Source: Mesonia sp008017825
GTDB lineage: Bacteria; Bacteroidota; Bacteroidia; Flavobacteriales; Flavobacteriaceae
Reading direction: 5' to 3'
Assembly: GCF_008017825.1 (NCBI RefSeq)
Contig: NZ_VRLS01000084.1
Span: forward strand, 1-49,313
Length of the DNA stretch: 49,313 nt
Under the pieces are notes generated by a model. That model had not been told where the DNA came from and made no database searches. It worked only from the letters and a program-made list of their open reading frames with translations. This document shows, piece by piece, positions 1-8,610 of this stretch. Every line of letters starts with the position of its first letter. Position 1 is the first letter of the stretch. A program made the translations under genes and the position numbers.

Positions 1-1857
1 TTCACCTGCCGTTACTGAAAAATCTTCTATTCCAAAATCATCATCACTAGGACCTGCCACTGCTCCTGCTAAACAAGTACCTCCTATAGTTCCACAATTA
101 TCATATATAAATACTGAGGCATAGAAACCAGATAAATCTGACATTAACACATCTACTAACTCGGTATTTGGAGCAGTAAACTTATAAACTACATCATTTC
201 CGTTAAGGTAATTCTCCGTAGTACCACAGCTTGATCCTGGATTACCCTCAAAAGGATCTCCATAATTAGCTGTATCGTTTATATTGTTATAAGGAACAGT
301 AGTCACTTGAATATCCCCATTGGTATCAACGGTAGCTACCACCTCTTCTCTAGGAGACTCACAAGCTACATCACTTATAATTACCTTATAATCATGAGTT
401 TCTCCATAAGTAGTACCTGGATTACAAGCATCGGTAGGCACACTCGCATAACTATCCATGACACGCATTACCGTTGCTCCTCCATTAGCTGCAGGAATAG
501 TTATAGATCCTGTGGTGTTATTTGATCCACCGGCAGAAGTAAACAAAAGTTCAGAGGCACTAAAAGTTCCATCTTGATCTAAATCAATCCAAATTTTTAA
601 GTATTGACTACTAAAATTGTGTGTTGCAGAGAAAGTATAAGTACTTCCAATATTCATAACCCCAACTAAAGAAGGATCATTAGTATAGTCTGCATAAGAC
701 CCTGTAGAGCATCCTGTTCCAGTATGAGAAATACCCGCACTAGACATATCAAAATCATCTATATCATCCCCAACAGTACAACCTGTAGAATAAGTAGGAA
801 TACAATAAGTAGGGGTAGCACCACCCGAACCTGACTGCATTTTTATTTCTGAAGCCCAATAAGAAGTTGTTGTAGAAATCACCGGAGTTGTAAAACTACT
901 TCCAGTTCCTACAATATTACCGCCAATTGCAGCATCATACCAATAAATATCATCTCCTGTACCACTAGAAGTAGCCGTTAATGTAGCAGTACCTTGACAA
1001 GCGATGGTCTGATCAACCGTATTTGTAATATCTAAATTATACACGGAACAATCTATAGTAGTACTAAAATCATACGGACCTTCCCAAATACTCACACCAT
1101 CAACAGTACCACAATCTGATTGAATATAAAATTCATAATCTGTACCTAAAGCTAAACCGTTAATTGTGGTCGGACTTCCTGTAGCCACATGAGTAGTTCC
1201 TGTACCTAAAGCAAACCCAGGAGCCCCATATTCAATGTTCCAAGCACCAGGTGGGACTGCATTCATATCTACCCAAGTAATATCTACACTGGTAGTAGTT
1301 GCATTACCAGACTGTACATTAGAAGGAGGTAAACAAGTAGGTGGTATTTGATAATTCACAGTAACGACCCAAGAATTATTGTCTACTTTATTATAATAGG
1401 TACCACAACCATTATTAGGTGCGGTATCCCCCCAAGTTCTCCACGCTTGCATTTCAAAAATCAGATCGGTATTACCTGCGTAAAAGCCATTAGCGAAAGT
1501 TAAACCTGTTCTGGAATACGAAAAAGTTCCACCAGTTCCTGTCCCACTTTCCGTAGGTTCTATAAAACCTGTATTCTGAAATTTCACCTGAGAACGTTGT
1601 TCTGACATATACGCAACATTCGCTGCTGTCATATCATATTCAATATCTACACTTACCACTTCCCAACTTCCAGTTACTGGTGGTAAAGTAACAGTAAGTG
1701 CTGTCGAAGCTCCATTACAAGTAGGATCATAAGCATTATAAGCAGTAGGAATATCTCCTGCTGAATATGTCGCACTTATCGTTTGGACCTGAGCATTGGT
1801 TAAAAAGGAACAAAACATTAAACAGCTCATCACTGCATAAAAGTATTTTTTCTTCAT
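1..1857 (-). CDS. Secreted multidomain protein (Fn3, Ig-like, GEVED), 3' end beyond window
   Basis: An uninterrupted minus-strand frame of 619 codons runs from the ATG at 1857 to the left edge, so the gene is partial at its 3' end. It starts with a signal peptide (MKKKYFYAVMSCLMFCSF, then NAQ at the cleavage site). An uncharacterised beta-rich region of about 140 residues follows. Next come a fibronectin type III-like domain (about residues 170-270, typical SVDITW and GTDYEFYI), an Ig-like segment of the kind common in Bacteroidota surface proteins (IYWYD...TTSYWAS, about 275-335), and a GEVED-type domain (about 365-470, with YADYTN and KIWIDLDQDGTFSASE). The last visible stretch resembles pre-peptidase C-terminal domains. 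Such proteins are usually T9SS cargo, and the sorting tail would lie outside the window. The protein is probably cell-surface or secreted; an enzymatic domain may exist beyond the edge. Domain calls are by eye. Confidence 0.85.
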   Translation of the reverse strand, partial: MKKKYFYAVMSCLMFCSFLTNAQVQTISATYSAGDIPTAYNAYDPTCNGASTALTVTLPPVTGSWEVVSVDIEYDMTAANVAYMSEQRSQVKFQNTGFIEPTESGTGTGGTFSYSRTGLTFANGFYAGNTDLIFEMQAWRTWGDTAPNNGCGTYYNKVDNNSWVVTVNYQIPPTCLPPSNVQSGNATTTSVDITWVDMNAVPPGAWNIEYGAPGFALGTGTTHVATGSPTTINGLALGTDYEFYIQSDCGTVDGVSIWEGPYDFSTTIDCSVYNLDITNTVDQTIACQGTATLTATSSGTGDDIYWYDAAIGGNIVGTGSSFTTPVISTTTSYWASEIKMQSGSGGATPTYCIPTYSTGCTVGDDIDDFDMSSAGISHTGTGCSTGSYADYTNDPSLVGVMNIGSTYTFSATHNFSSQYLKIWIDLDQDGTFSASELLFTSAGGSNNTTGSITIPAANGGATVMRVMDSYASVPTDACNPGTTYGETHDYKVIISDVACESPREEVVATVDTNGDIQVTTVPYNNINDTANYGDPFEGNPGSSCGTTENYLNGNDVVYKFTAPNTELVDVLMSDLSGFYASVFIYDNCGTIGGTCLAGAVAGPSDDDFGIEDFSVTAGE

Positions 1858-1893
1858 AATTTATTATTATTTAATTCAACTAAAACAATCTTA

Positions 1894-1901
1894 CGAATAT
1901 A
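1894..1901 (-). promoter_or_regulatory. Possible -7 element of the left-edge secreted protein gene
   Basis: Read on the minus strand this is TATATTCG, one base from the Bacteroidota -7 consensus TAnnTTTG, 36 bases upstream of the start at 1857. No clear -33 TTTG was found, so this is tentative. Confidence 0.3.
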
Positions 1902-2072
1902 TATTATTTTTTTGTTAAAATAACATTTCTTAAACAATAAAACCTCTGTAAAGAATCATAATTAAATTATTTTTGTTCCTCTTTGCACGAATACTTTAAT
2001 AAAATGATAATTTAACTATGTTCTCATAAATTAAAAAATCGTTAAAAATCAAATCACTTTATTCCTTTTTCA

Positions 2073-2080
2073 TAACTTTG
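2073..2080 (+). promoter_or_regulatory. metK promoter, -7 element TAACTTTG
   Basis: TAACTTTG is a perfect match to the Bacteroidota -7 consensus TAnnTTTG. Transcription would begin near 2087, just before the riboswitch-like leader, which supports the assignment. A convincing -33 TTTG was not found at the usual spacing. Confidence 0.65.
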
Positions 2081-2093
2081 CTCAGAAATTTAC

Positions 2094-2142
2094 TCAGGGA
2101 AAAATTTGACTGATTGCAACCCTTTAAAATGCTAAAGCAGTG
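2094..2142 (+). promoter_or_regulatory. Probable SAM-II riboswitch in the metK leader
   Basis: This 49-base segment carries the pattern of a SAM-II H-type pseudoknot. P1 is AGGG (2096-2099) with CCCT (2120-2123). The enclosed loop is ATTTGACTGATTGCAA, close to the conserved SAM-II loop (ATTTAACCGTATTGCAA in the metX aptamer, recalled from the literature). The downstream strand is ATGCTAAAGCAGT, with CAGT (2138-2141) pairing with ACTG (2109-2112) in the loop to form P2. A competing structure is visible: CTAAAG (2132-2137) is the exact complement of CTTTAG (2150-2155), and GCAACC (2116-2121) of GGTTGC (2155-2160). Either pairing would break the aptamer, so this may be the switching device. The metK start lies about 57 bases downstream. 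Nothing else was seen in the 1858-2198 gap apart from the two promoters. Confidence 0.75.
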
Positions 2143-2198
2143 TAAACTTCTTTAGGTTGCCATTCTCTTTTATCTTCCCATTTTAAAATTAAAAATAC

Positions 2199-3458
2199 AT
2201 GGCATATTTATTTACTTCAGAAAGTGTTTCTGAAGGACACCCAGATAAGATAGCAGATCAAATTAGTGATACTTTATTAGATAATTTTTTAGCTTTTGAC
2301 GAAGAGTCTAAAGTTGCTTGTGAAACACTTGTTACAACAGGACAGGTAGTATTGGCAGGAGAAGTGCGATCTAATACCTATATAGATGTTCAAGATATTG
2401 CTAGAAATGTTATTAATGATATTGGTTACACAAAAGGTGTGTACAAGTTTAGCGGAGACTCTTGCGGAGTAATCTCTCTTATTCACGAGCAGTCTCAAGA
2501 CATTAATCAAGGAGTAGATCGCGATAGCAAGGAAGAACAAGGTGCTGGTGACCAAGGAATGATGTTTGGTTACGCTACAACTGAAACAGAAAACTATATG
2601 CCATTGGCATTAGACATTTCACACAAAATGCTAATTGAATTAGCAAAACTTCGTAGAGAAGGTAATGAAATTACTTACCTACGTCCAGATGCTAAAAGTC
2701 AAGTTACGATAGAATATAGCGACGATAATACTCCGTTACATATTAAAGCGATTGTACTTTCTACCCAACACGATGATTTTGATACTGATGATGAAAAGAT
2801 GTTGAGTAAAATTAAGAAAGACATTTTAGAGGTTTTAATGCCTCGTGTTATCGCTCAATTTCCAGCGAAAGTTCAGCAGTTATTTAAAGAAGACATTACT
2901 TATCATATCAATCCTACAGGAAAATTCGTAATTGGAGGGCCACACGGTGATGCTGGTCTTACCGGAAGAAAAATTATTGTAGACACCTATGGTGGAAAAG
3001 GAGCTCACGGTGGTGGCGCTTTTTCAGGTAAAGACCCTAGTAAAGTAGATCGATCTGCCGCTTACGCTTCAAGACATATTGCTAAAAACTTAGTTGCTGC
3101 TGGAGTAGCAAATGAAGTTTTAGTACAGGTGTCTTACGCGATTGGTGTAGCAGAGCCTACCTCTATTTCCGTAGACACTTACAATTCTTCAAATGTAGAT
3201 TTAACCAATGGAGAAATTGCTGAGAAAGTTTCTAAAATCTTTGATATGCGCCCTGCTGCTATTGAAAAGCGTTTAAAACTAAGAAACCCTATCTATCGAG
3301 AAACTGCGGCATATGGACATATGGGAAAAGAACCTCGCACGGTAACCAAAATTTTTGAGAGTCCGTATTCAGGTAAAGTAAAAAGAGAGGTGGAACTATT
3401 TACTTGGGAAAAACTAGATTACGTAGATCAAATTAAAGAAGCTTTTAAATTAAACTAA
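2199..3458 (+). CDS. metK: S-adenosylmethionine synthetase
   Basis: This cytosolic enzyme makes S-adenosylmethionine from ATP and methionine. The 419-residue protein has the ATP-binding HPDK at residues 14-17, signature 1 GAGDQGMMFGYA at 115-126, and the glycine-rich signature 2 GGGAFSGKDPSKVD near residue 275, all intact. Length fits the flavobacterial form, slightly longer than the roughly 384 residues of E. coli MetK. The start is fixed by the conserved MAYLFTSESVSEGHPDK opening. It is a single-gene unit: its own promoter and SAM-II-like leader lie upstream and a strong terminator follows at once. The leader implies feedback by the gene's own product. Confidence 0.98.
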   Translation: MAYLFTSESVSEGHPDKIADQISDTLLDNFLAFDEESKVACETLVTTGQVVLAGEVRSNTYIDVQDIARNVINDIGYTKGVYKFSGDSCGVISLIHEQSQDINQGVDRDSKEEQGAGDQGMMFGYATTETENYMPLALDISHKMLIELAKLRREGNEITYLRPDAKSQVTIEYSDDNTPLHIKAIVLSTQHDDFDTDDEKMLSKIKKDILEVLMPRVIAQFPAKVQQLFKEDITYHINPTGKFVIGGPHGDAGLTGRKIIVDTYGGKGAHGGGAFSGKDPSKVDRSAAYASRHIAKNLVAAGVANEVLVQVSYAIGVAEPTSISVDTYNSSNVDLTNGEIAEKVSKIFDMRPAAIEKRLKLRNPIYRETAAYGHMGKEPRTVTKIFESPYSGKVKREVELFTWEKLDYVDQIKEAFKLN

Positions 3459-3474
3459 AGCGCTCATATTCAAC

Positions 3475-3518
3475 AAATAAAAGGGGATTTTTTCTTTAGA
3501 AAAAATCCCCTTTTATTT
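3475..3518 (+). terminator. Rho-independent terminator of metK
   Basis: A 20-bp perfect stem spans 3475-3494 and 3499-3518 with loop TTTA. Its core is GGGGATTTTTTC paired with GAAAAAATCCCC, followed by a T-rich run. It begins 17 bases after the metK stop. Confidence 0.9.
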
Positions 3519-3583
3519 TTATAAATTAGTTTCAAATATCATGAAATTTTATGTTGATTTGCATTTTTGAAATTTAATTTGAT

Positions 3584-4231
3584 ATGACCGATTTAATTGG
3601 CTTCGCCCTACTCTCGTTTACGTCTTTTTTTACGTTAATAAATCCTATTGGAACCATGCCCATTTTTATGACCATGACTTCCGATCTAGATACACCTCAT
3701 CGCAACTATACAGCTAGAAAAGCTTCTATTGCAGCTTTTGTCACCATCATCGCTTTTGCATTTTCTGGACAGTTATTATTTAATTTTTTCGGAATTTCAG
3801 TTAACAGTTTTCGTGTGGTAGGAGGAGTTATTTTCTTTTTAATGGGGATGGATATGCTGCAAGCACGTTTATCGAGCATTAAGGTGAAAGGAAAAGATAA
3901 TGCCGAAAAAAAAGAGATTGTAGATGACATTTCTATCACGCCCTTGGCAATACCTATGATTTCTGGACCCGGTGCCATTACCAATGCTATTGTAATGATG
4001 GAAGATGCCAATACCATTCAGCATAAACTGGTATTGATTGCTTCCATTTTTGGCGTATTACTTCTCACTTATCTCATTCTTTTAAGCTCTTCCAAAATCC
4101 TCAAAGTTTTAGGGAATACTGGTAGAAATGTATTGATGAGACTCATGGGACTTATCGTGATGGTAATCGCAGTAGAATTTTTCTTTAGCGGAATGAAACC
4201 GATTATCATTGATATTCTAAGAGAAATTTAA
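3584..4231 (+). CDS. MarC family integral membrane protein
   Basis: The 215-residue polytopic inner-membrane protein has about six hydrophobic segments. It opens with the family-typical stretch LLSFTSFFTLINPIGTMPIF, and a central SITPLAIPMISGPGAITNAI loop is characteristic of MarC/UPF0056 proteins. The family's transport or other role is unresolved: early links of marC to multidrug resistance in E. coli were not upheld, so no substrate is assigned. The stop at 4229-4231 lies only two bases from the convergent stop of tex (4234-4236), so the two transcripts must overlap at their 3' ends or share termination signals. No hairpin terminator is visible between them. Confidence 0.9.
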   Translation: MTDLIGFALLSFTSFFTLINPIGTMPIFMTMTSDLDTPHRNYTARKASIAAFVTIIAFAFSGQLLFNFFGISVNSFRVVGGVIFFLMGMDMLQARLSSIKVKGKDNAEKKEIVDDISITPLAIPMISGPGAITNAIVMMEDANTIQHKLVLIASIFGVLLLTYLILLSSSKILKVLGNTGRNVLMRLMGLIVMVIAVEFFFSGMKPIIIDILREI

Positions 4232-4233
4232 TT

Positions 4234-6363
4234 TTACTTTTGCTTATAAAGCTTTAATTGAATACGCTTTCGCGGAATATCAACTTCTAACACTTCCACG
4301 ATGATTTGCTCGTGTAAATGAACATAGTTGTTGACATCGCTTACAAATTCATCAGCGAGGTTAGAAACATGAATAAGTCCGCTTTCTTTGATTCCTATAT
4401 CCACAAAGCAACCAAAATTGGTAATATTGTTGACAATCCCTGGCAGTAACTGTCCCGTATGTAAATCTTCAATACTTTTAATATTTTGATTAAACGTAAA
4501 TACTTTTGCTTTTTCTCGAATATCTAATCCTGGTTTTTCTAGTTCTGATACAATATCTTTTAAAGTAGGTAAACCCACCTCATCGCTACAATACTTTTGT
4601 AAATCTATTTTTTCTAAAATTGCTTTATTACCAATTACCTCCGTTAGCGTTTTACGTTGATCTTTTGCCATTCTCTCTACCAAAGCATAACGCTCTGGGT
4701 GAACCGCAGAATCATCTAACGGATGTTTTGCATTTTTAATTCGCAAAAATCCTGCACTTTGCACAAAAGCTTTCTCTCCTAAACGAGGGACTTTTTTTAG
4801 CTCGTTTCGTTTTTTAAAACTTCCATATTGCGAACGATAGTCTACTATATTTTCTGCCAGCTTCTCTCCTATTCCCGATACATAACTCAGTAAAGATTTG
4901 CTCGCTGTATTAAGGTTTACACCAACTGCATTTACACCGCTTTCAACCACTACATCTAGAGATTTCTTAAGTTTTGATTGATCTACATCATGTTGGTACT
5001 GACCAACTCCAATAGACTTAGGGTCGATTTTCACCAATTCTGCTAAAGGATCTTGTAAACGCCTACCAATAGAAACAGAGCCTCTCACCGTAGCATCATA
5101 ATTTGGAAATTCTTCTCTAGCTATAGATGAAGCCGAGTAAATGGATGCTCCTGCCTCACTCACCACAAAAACTTGAAGTTCATGTTTAAACTGAATTCGC
5201 TTTATGAGTTGTTCAGTTTCTCTAGAAGCGGTCCCGTTACCAATGGCAATAGCTTCTATTTTATAAGCTTCCGCCAAGGTGCTTATTTTTTTTATCGCTC
5301 CTTTGGTATCATTCTTTGGAGGATGCGGATATATAGTTTCATTATGTTTTAAACTTCCGTGTTCATCTAAACAAACAATTTTACATCCTGTTCTAAATCC
5401 AGGGTCAATTGCTAAAACTTTTTTCTCTCCTAATGGAGAACCTAATAAAAGTTGTTTTAGGTTTTTAGCAAAAACTTCAATGGCCGACTCATCTGCTTTT
5501 GCTTTAGCATTCTGAAAAGCCTCGTTAGACAAGGATGGTAAGATCAAGCGCTTATAAGCATCTTTAATGGCAGAAACTATGTAATCTGCTGTCGTGCTAG
5601 AAGGTTTTATCACACGCTCTTCAATTCTCTTCACACACTGTTTTTGATCTATGTCAATTTTAACACGAATAAACCCTTCAGACTCCGCCCGTTGAATGGC
5701 CAAAAAGCGATGAGATGGCATTTTATTTAAATTCTCCTCCCAGTCAAAATAATCTTTAAACTTTTGAGCCTTTTCATCTTTCGCTTTAGTTTTAATCACT
5801 TTCGTGGAAAGAACTCCGTATCGTTCTATTTGTTTTCTTATAAAATTTCTAATATCGGTACGTTCAGAAATCCACTCGGCCATAATATGTTGAGCACCTT
5901 CTAAAGCAACTTCAACAGAAGCTACTTCTTTAGTAATATATTTTTTAGCAACCAACTCCACCTCTGCCGCCTTTTGTGCCATGATAATTTTTGCTAAAGG
6001 CTCCAGTCCATGTTGTCGCGCGCTTTCAGCTTTAGTTTTTCGCTTCTTTTTAAAAGGCAAATACAAATCTTCTAGAAGAGTGAGATCTATAGCCGATTTA
6101 ATTTTCTCACTCAACTCTACGGTTAACTCACCTTGTTCTTCGATTGCTTTTAAGATGGTCTCTTTTCTCTTCTCTAAGGTTTCAAAAAGTTCTTTATATT
6201 TTACAATTTCACCTATTTGCACCTCATCTAGATTCCCCGTGCGTTCTTTACGGTAACGAGCAATAAATGGGATGGTAGCATCTTCTTCTAAAAGTTGAAC
6301 AGTTTGAACAATAGATTTATCTGGCAAGCCAGTTTGAGACTGAATGAATGTATTTTTTTGCAT
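4234..6363 (-). CDS. tex: Tex family RNA-binding protein (YqgF-like, HhH, S1 domains)
   Basis: The 709-residue protein has the full Tex architecture. An N-terminal helical region is followed by a YqgF/RNase H-like domain beginning at VLAIDPGFRTGCKIVCL, a helix-hairpin-helix segment (LLSYVSGIGEKLAENIV), and a C-terminal S1 RNA-binding domain (about the last 75 residues, with NNITNFGCFVDIGIKESGLI). Tex/Spt6-like proteins bind nucleic acid and associate with transcription. The precise role in this organism cannot be read from sequence. The gene is monocistronic on the minus strand, divergent from the downstream regulator gene and convergent with the MarC gene. The start at 6363 gives the normal MQKNTFIQSQTGLPDKSI-type N terminus. 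Confidence 0.95.
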   Translation of the reverse strand: MQKNTFIQSQTGLPDKSIVQTVQLLEEDATIPFIARYRKERTGNLDEVQIGEIVKYKELFETLEKRKETILKAIEEQGELTVELSEKIKSAIDLTLLEDLYLPFKKKRKTKAESARQHGLEPLAKIIMAQKAAEVELVAKKYITKEVASVEVALEGAQHIMAEWISERTDIRNFIRKQIERYGVLSTKVIKTKAKDEKAQKFKDYFDWEENLNKMPSHRFLAIQRAESEGFIRVKIDIDQKQCVKRIEERVIKPSSTTADYIVSAIKDAYKRLILPSLSNEAFQNAKAKADESAIEVFAKNLKQLLLGSPLGEKKVLAIDPGFRTGCKIVCLDEHGSLKHNETIYPHPPKNDTKGAIKKISTLAEAYKIEAIAIGNGTASRETEQLIKRIQFKHELQVFVVSEAGASIYSASSIAREEFPNYDATVRGSVSIGRRLQDPLAELVKIDPKSIGVGQYQHDVDQSKLKKSLDVVVESGVNAVGVNLNTASKSLLSYVSGIGEKLAENIVDYRSQYGSFKKRNELKKVPRLGEKAFVQSAGFLRIKNAKHPLDDSAVHPERYALVERMAKDQRKTLTEVIGNKAILEKIDLQKYCSDEVGLPTLKDIVSELEKPGLDIREKAKVFTFNQNIKSIEDLHTGQLLPGIVNNITNFGCFVDIGIKESGLIHVSNLADEFVSDVNNYVHLHEQIIVEVLEVDIPRKRIQLKLYKQK

Positions 6364-6506
6364 AAAGCTAAAATAGAAAAACTAGTGGTTTTCACTTCCG
6401 CGGATGCGAAAAAAAATAATTACACACTCTTAACACATATATTACTCTACTTCAAAAAACTTTTCTATTTTTAACGATATTTTAAGATTTCACCACCTAT
6501 TCTTTA

Positions 6507-8219
6507 ATGATATTTAAGTTAAAACTACTCCCCTTCTTTTTTTTATTTGGTTTTACCTTATCGTATGGCCAATACCAGCAATTGCTTCACAAACCCTACA
6601 AAGAGAAAGTAGAAGATATTCATCAATTGTATAAAAACACGATAAACAAGGGTCGAGAAGACTCATTGTATATCTGTAATTATACTCAGCAAATAAAAGA
6701 TTATGCTTTAATTAATGATGATCAAGAACTTTCTTTGGAAGCGGATTTATTATATGCTTATTCTCGCTGGTTTTTATATGGTCAAGAAAAACCAGACTTT
6801 CTTGAGGATTTGCTGCTAATGGTGGAAAAGGGTGAAAAAACGAAAGTTTCACATATCAAAATACGTGCAGCCAACGTATTAGCCACTCACTACTGGCAAG
6901 TTAAAAATTACGAAAAATCTTTCGAATGGTTATTATATTCCTCAAAAATTTTAGAAACTACTACCTCAGAGCATTTCCCTAATATGGCAGAACACCTCAA
7001 TTTTATTGGTCGGTGTTATTATTATTTTAAGGATTATGAAAACGCGATGGTATATTATAAAAAATCTAGTGAAATAATAAAAACTAATTTTAATGCCAAA
7101 GCAGTATTAGAAGCCCAGAATACCTTAGGCTTATGCTATCAAAAATTAGGTCAACTAAGTCTAGCTAAAAAGCATTTTACTAAAGTTATAAATGATACCT
7201 CAACATATAAAGATCCTATATGGCAAGGTATCGCATCAGGTAACTTAGGCTATAACTATTATTTGGAAGAAAGTTATAGTAAAGCTATTCCCTTATTTGA
7301 GAAAGACATTCAAAACGCCCTACAGATTGGTGAACTTGGTCTTGCCGCGGGTTCTGCCATTCCTTTAGCAGACATCTATTTAAAAAACGGAAGATTAGAT
7401 AGTGCTAAGCAAAAAATTGATGAAGCTAGGAGCTATATTCGGAAATCTCAACAAAAAGATAGGTTGAGAAAGTTATACCCCTTAATGAGTAAATGGTATG
7501 CTGCCAATTTTGAAATTGACAGCAGCTCTATTTATTTAGATTCTACAATAATGGCTATTAATGCCTATCATCAAAAATACAATACGATTAAATTATTAAG
7601 AGCCAACCAAAGAGTTGATGCTATAGACCGAGAATTAGAAATTGAGAAACTACATACAGAAAATCGTTTAAAAATTTCGCAACGTAATTATATCATTCTT
7701 TCTATTAGCTTGCTCTTACTGGGAAGTCTTCTCGCTTATTGGTTTAGAAACCAGTCATTATTAAGAAAACAAGAAATCAAAATATTAAAAATAGAAAAGA
7801 CTGAAAGAGAATTAAAACTATCTAAAAATCAATTACAAAATTTAAAGTTAAAGATTCAAAATAGGCAAAAAGCCATCGAAAGCTTGCAAAAAGAAATTAA
7901 AACTAATGACAACCAAAACATCATTAGTGAACTGAAATCTAAAATTATCATTACGAATGAGGATTGGGACAAATACCAGATTTTATTTACAGAAGCTTAC
8001 CCTAATTTTATTACTTCTTTAAAAAATACTTTTGAAAATTTAACACCCTCAGAGTTACGTTGTTTATGTTTAGAAAAGTTAAAACTATCTAACAAAGAAA
8101 TGGCTTTGGTTTTAGGTGTTTCATCAAATTCTGTGATGGTTACCAAACATCGAATCCGTAAAAAACTAAATTTAAAAAGTCAGCAAGAATTACAAAATCT
8201 GGTAAAAGAAATGAAATAA
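6507..8219 (+). CDS. Membrane-anchored TPR regulator with C-terminal LuxR-like HTH
   Basis: The 570-residue protein has a signal peptide (1-21, ending SYG), then tetratricopeptide-like helical repeats (about 110-320, e.g. AEHLNFIGRCYYYFKDYENA). One transmembrane helix follows (395-413, YIILSISLLLLGSLLAYWF), then a lysine/glutamate-rich coiled coil (about 415-480) and a C-terminal helix-turn-helix (about 511-566: LTPSELRCL, then NKEMALVLGVSSNSVMVTKH). The layout places the TPR sensor in the periplasm and the DNA-binding domain in the cytoplasm, a common flavobacterial one-component regulator type. It stands directly upstream of the SprB-repeat adhesin on the same strand, so control of that gene is a reasonable inference, not shown. 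Its ligand or partner is unknown. Confidence 0.88.
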   Translation: MIFKLKLLPFFFLFGFTLSYGQYQQLLHKPYKEKVEDIHQLYKNTINKGREDSLYICNYTQQIKDYALINDDQELSLEADLLYAYSRWFLYGQEKPDFLEDLLLMVEKGEKTKVSHIKIRAANVLATHYWQVKNYEKSFEWLLYSSKILETTTSEHFPNMAEHLNFIGRCYYYFKDYENAMVYYKKSSEIIKTNFNAKAVLEAQNTLGLCYQKLGQLSLAKKHFTKVINDTSTYKDPIWQGIASGNLGYNYYLEESYSKAIPLFEKDIQNALQIGELGLAAGSAIPLADIYLKNGRLDSAKQKIDEARSYIRKSQQKDRLRKLYPLMSKWYAANFEIDSSSIYLDSTIMAINAYHQKYNTIKLLRANQRVDAIDRELEIEKLHTENRLKISQRNYIILSISLLLLGSLLAYWFRNQSLLRKQEIKILKIEKTERELKLSKNQLQNLKLKIQNRQKAIESLQKEIKTNDNQNIISELKSKIIITNEDWDKYQILFTEAYPNFITSLKNTFENLTPSELRCLCLEKLKLSNKEMALVLGVSSNSVMVTKHRIRKKLNLKSQQELQNLVKEMK

Positions 8220-8610
8220 AGGGATAACTTCTATCCTTATTCTTCTTGAAAAGCTTTACGAATGTTAAGCGAATATTGACATTTAGTTCCAATTCCCCCC
8301 CTAAATTTTAAAATTCACCTCTACTAATCGCCTATCTTCTTTACCTATATAAAAAACTGAATACAAATATCTTAACCTTTTTGTAAGGTTTTTGTAAGGT
8401 TGCATTTTAACATTATTATAACTTTTTTAAGCATTTTTGACAGATAATATCGGACTAACTAAAAGGAAAATCAGCTAATCTCATGCACTATAATATTAAT
8501 TGAAATACTTTTCTCAATATCAATTATTTAAAAAAATGTTCTCAGTACAATACAATCAGTTAATTCACTAAAAAATTAAACATTATTATTTCTAAAATCT
8601 AATTAATACT
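8220..8610. other. Upstream region of the adhesin gene
   Basis: This 391-bp gap holds no convincing gene. A weak hairpin (GGATA 8222-8226 with TATCC 8232-8236, flanked by AATAA/TTATT) just after the regulator stop could slow transcription but lacks a T run. The middle contains the repeated TTTTGTAAGG motif listed separately. A TAACTTTT at 8419-8426 is one base from the -7 consensus. The remaining AT-rich sequence (8430-8610) would be a long untranslated leader; nothing specific was recognised in it. Confidence 0.5.
8374..8401. promoter_or_regulatory. Operator-like direct and inverted repeats upstream of the adhesin
   Basis: AACCTT (8374-8379) and AAGGTT (8385-8390) form an inverted repeat, and AAGGTT recurs at 8396-8401. 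Equivalently TTTTGTAAGG occurs at 8379-8388 and 8390-8399, an 11-bp period that places both copies on one DNA face. This could be a binding site for the regulator encoded just upstream. That is inference. Confidence 0.4.

Noticed and set aside
307..525. Plus-strand frame near the left edge
   Set aside because: It lies opposite the long secreted-protein frame and resembles no protein.
2085..2165. SAM-I (S-box) riboswitch upstream of metK
   Set aside because: The element is too short for the four-way junction, and the pseudoknot layout and loop sequence match SAM-II.
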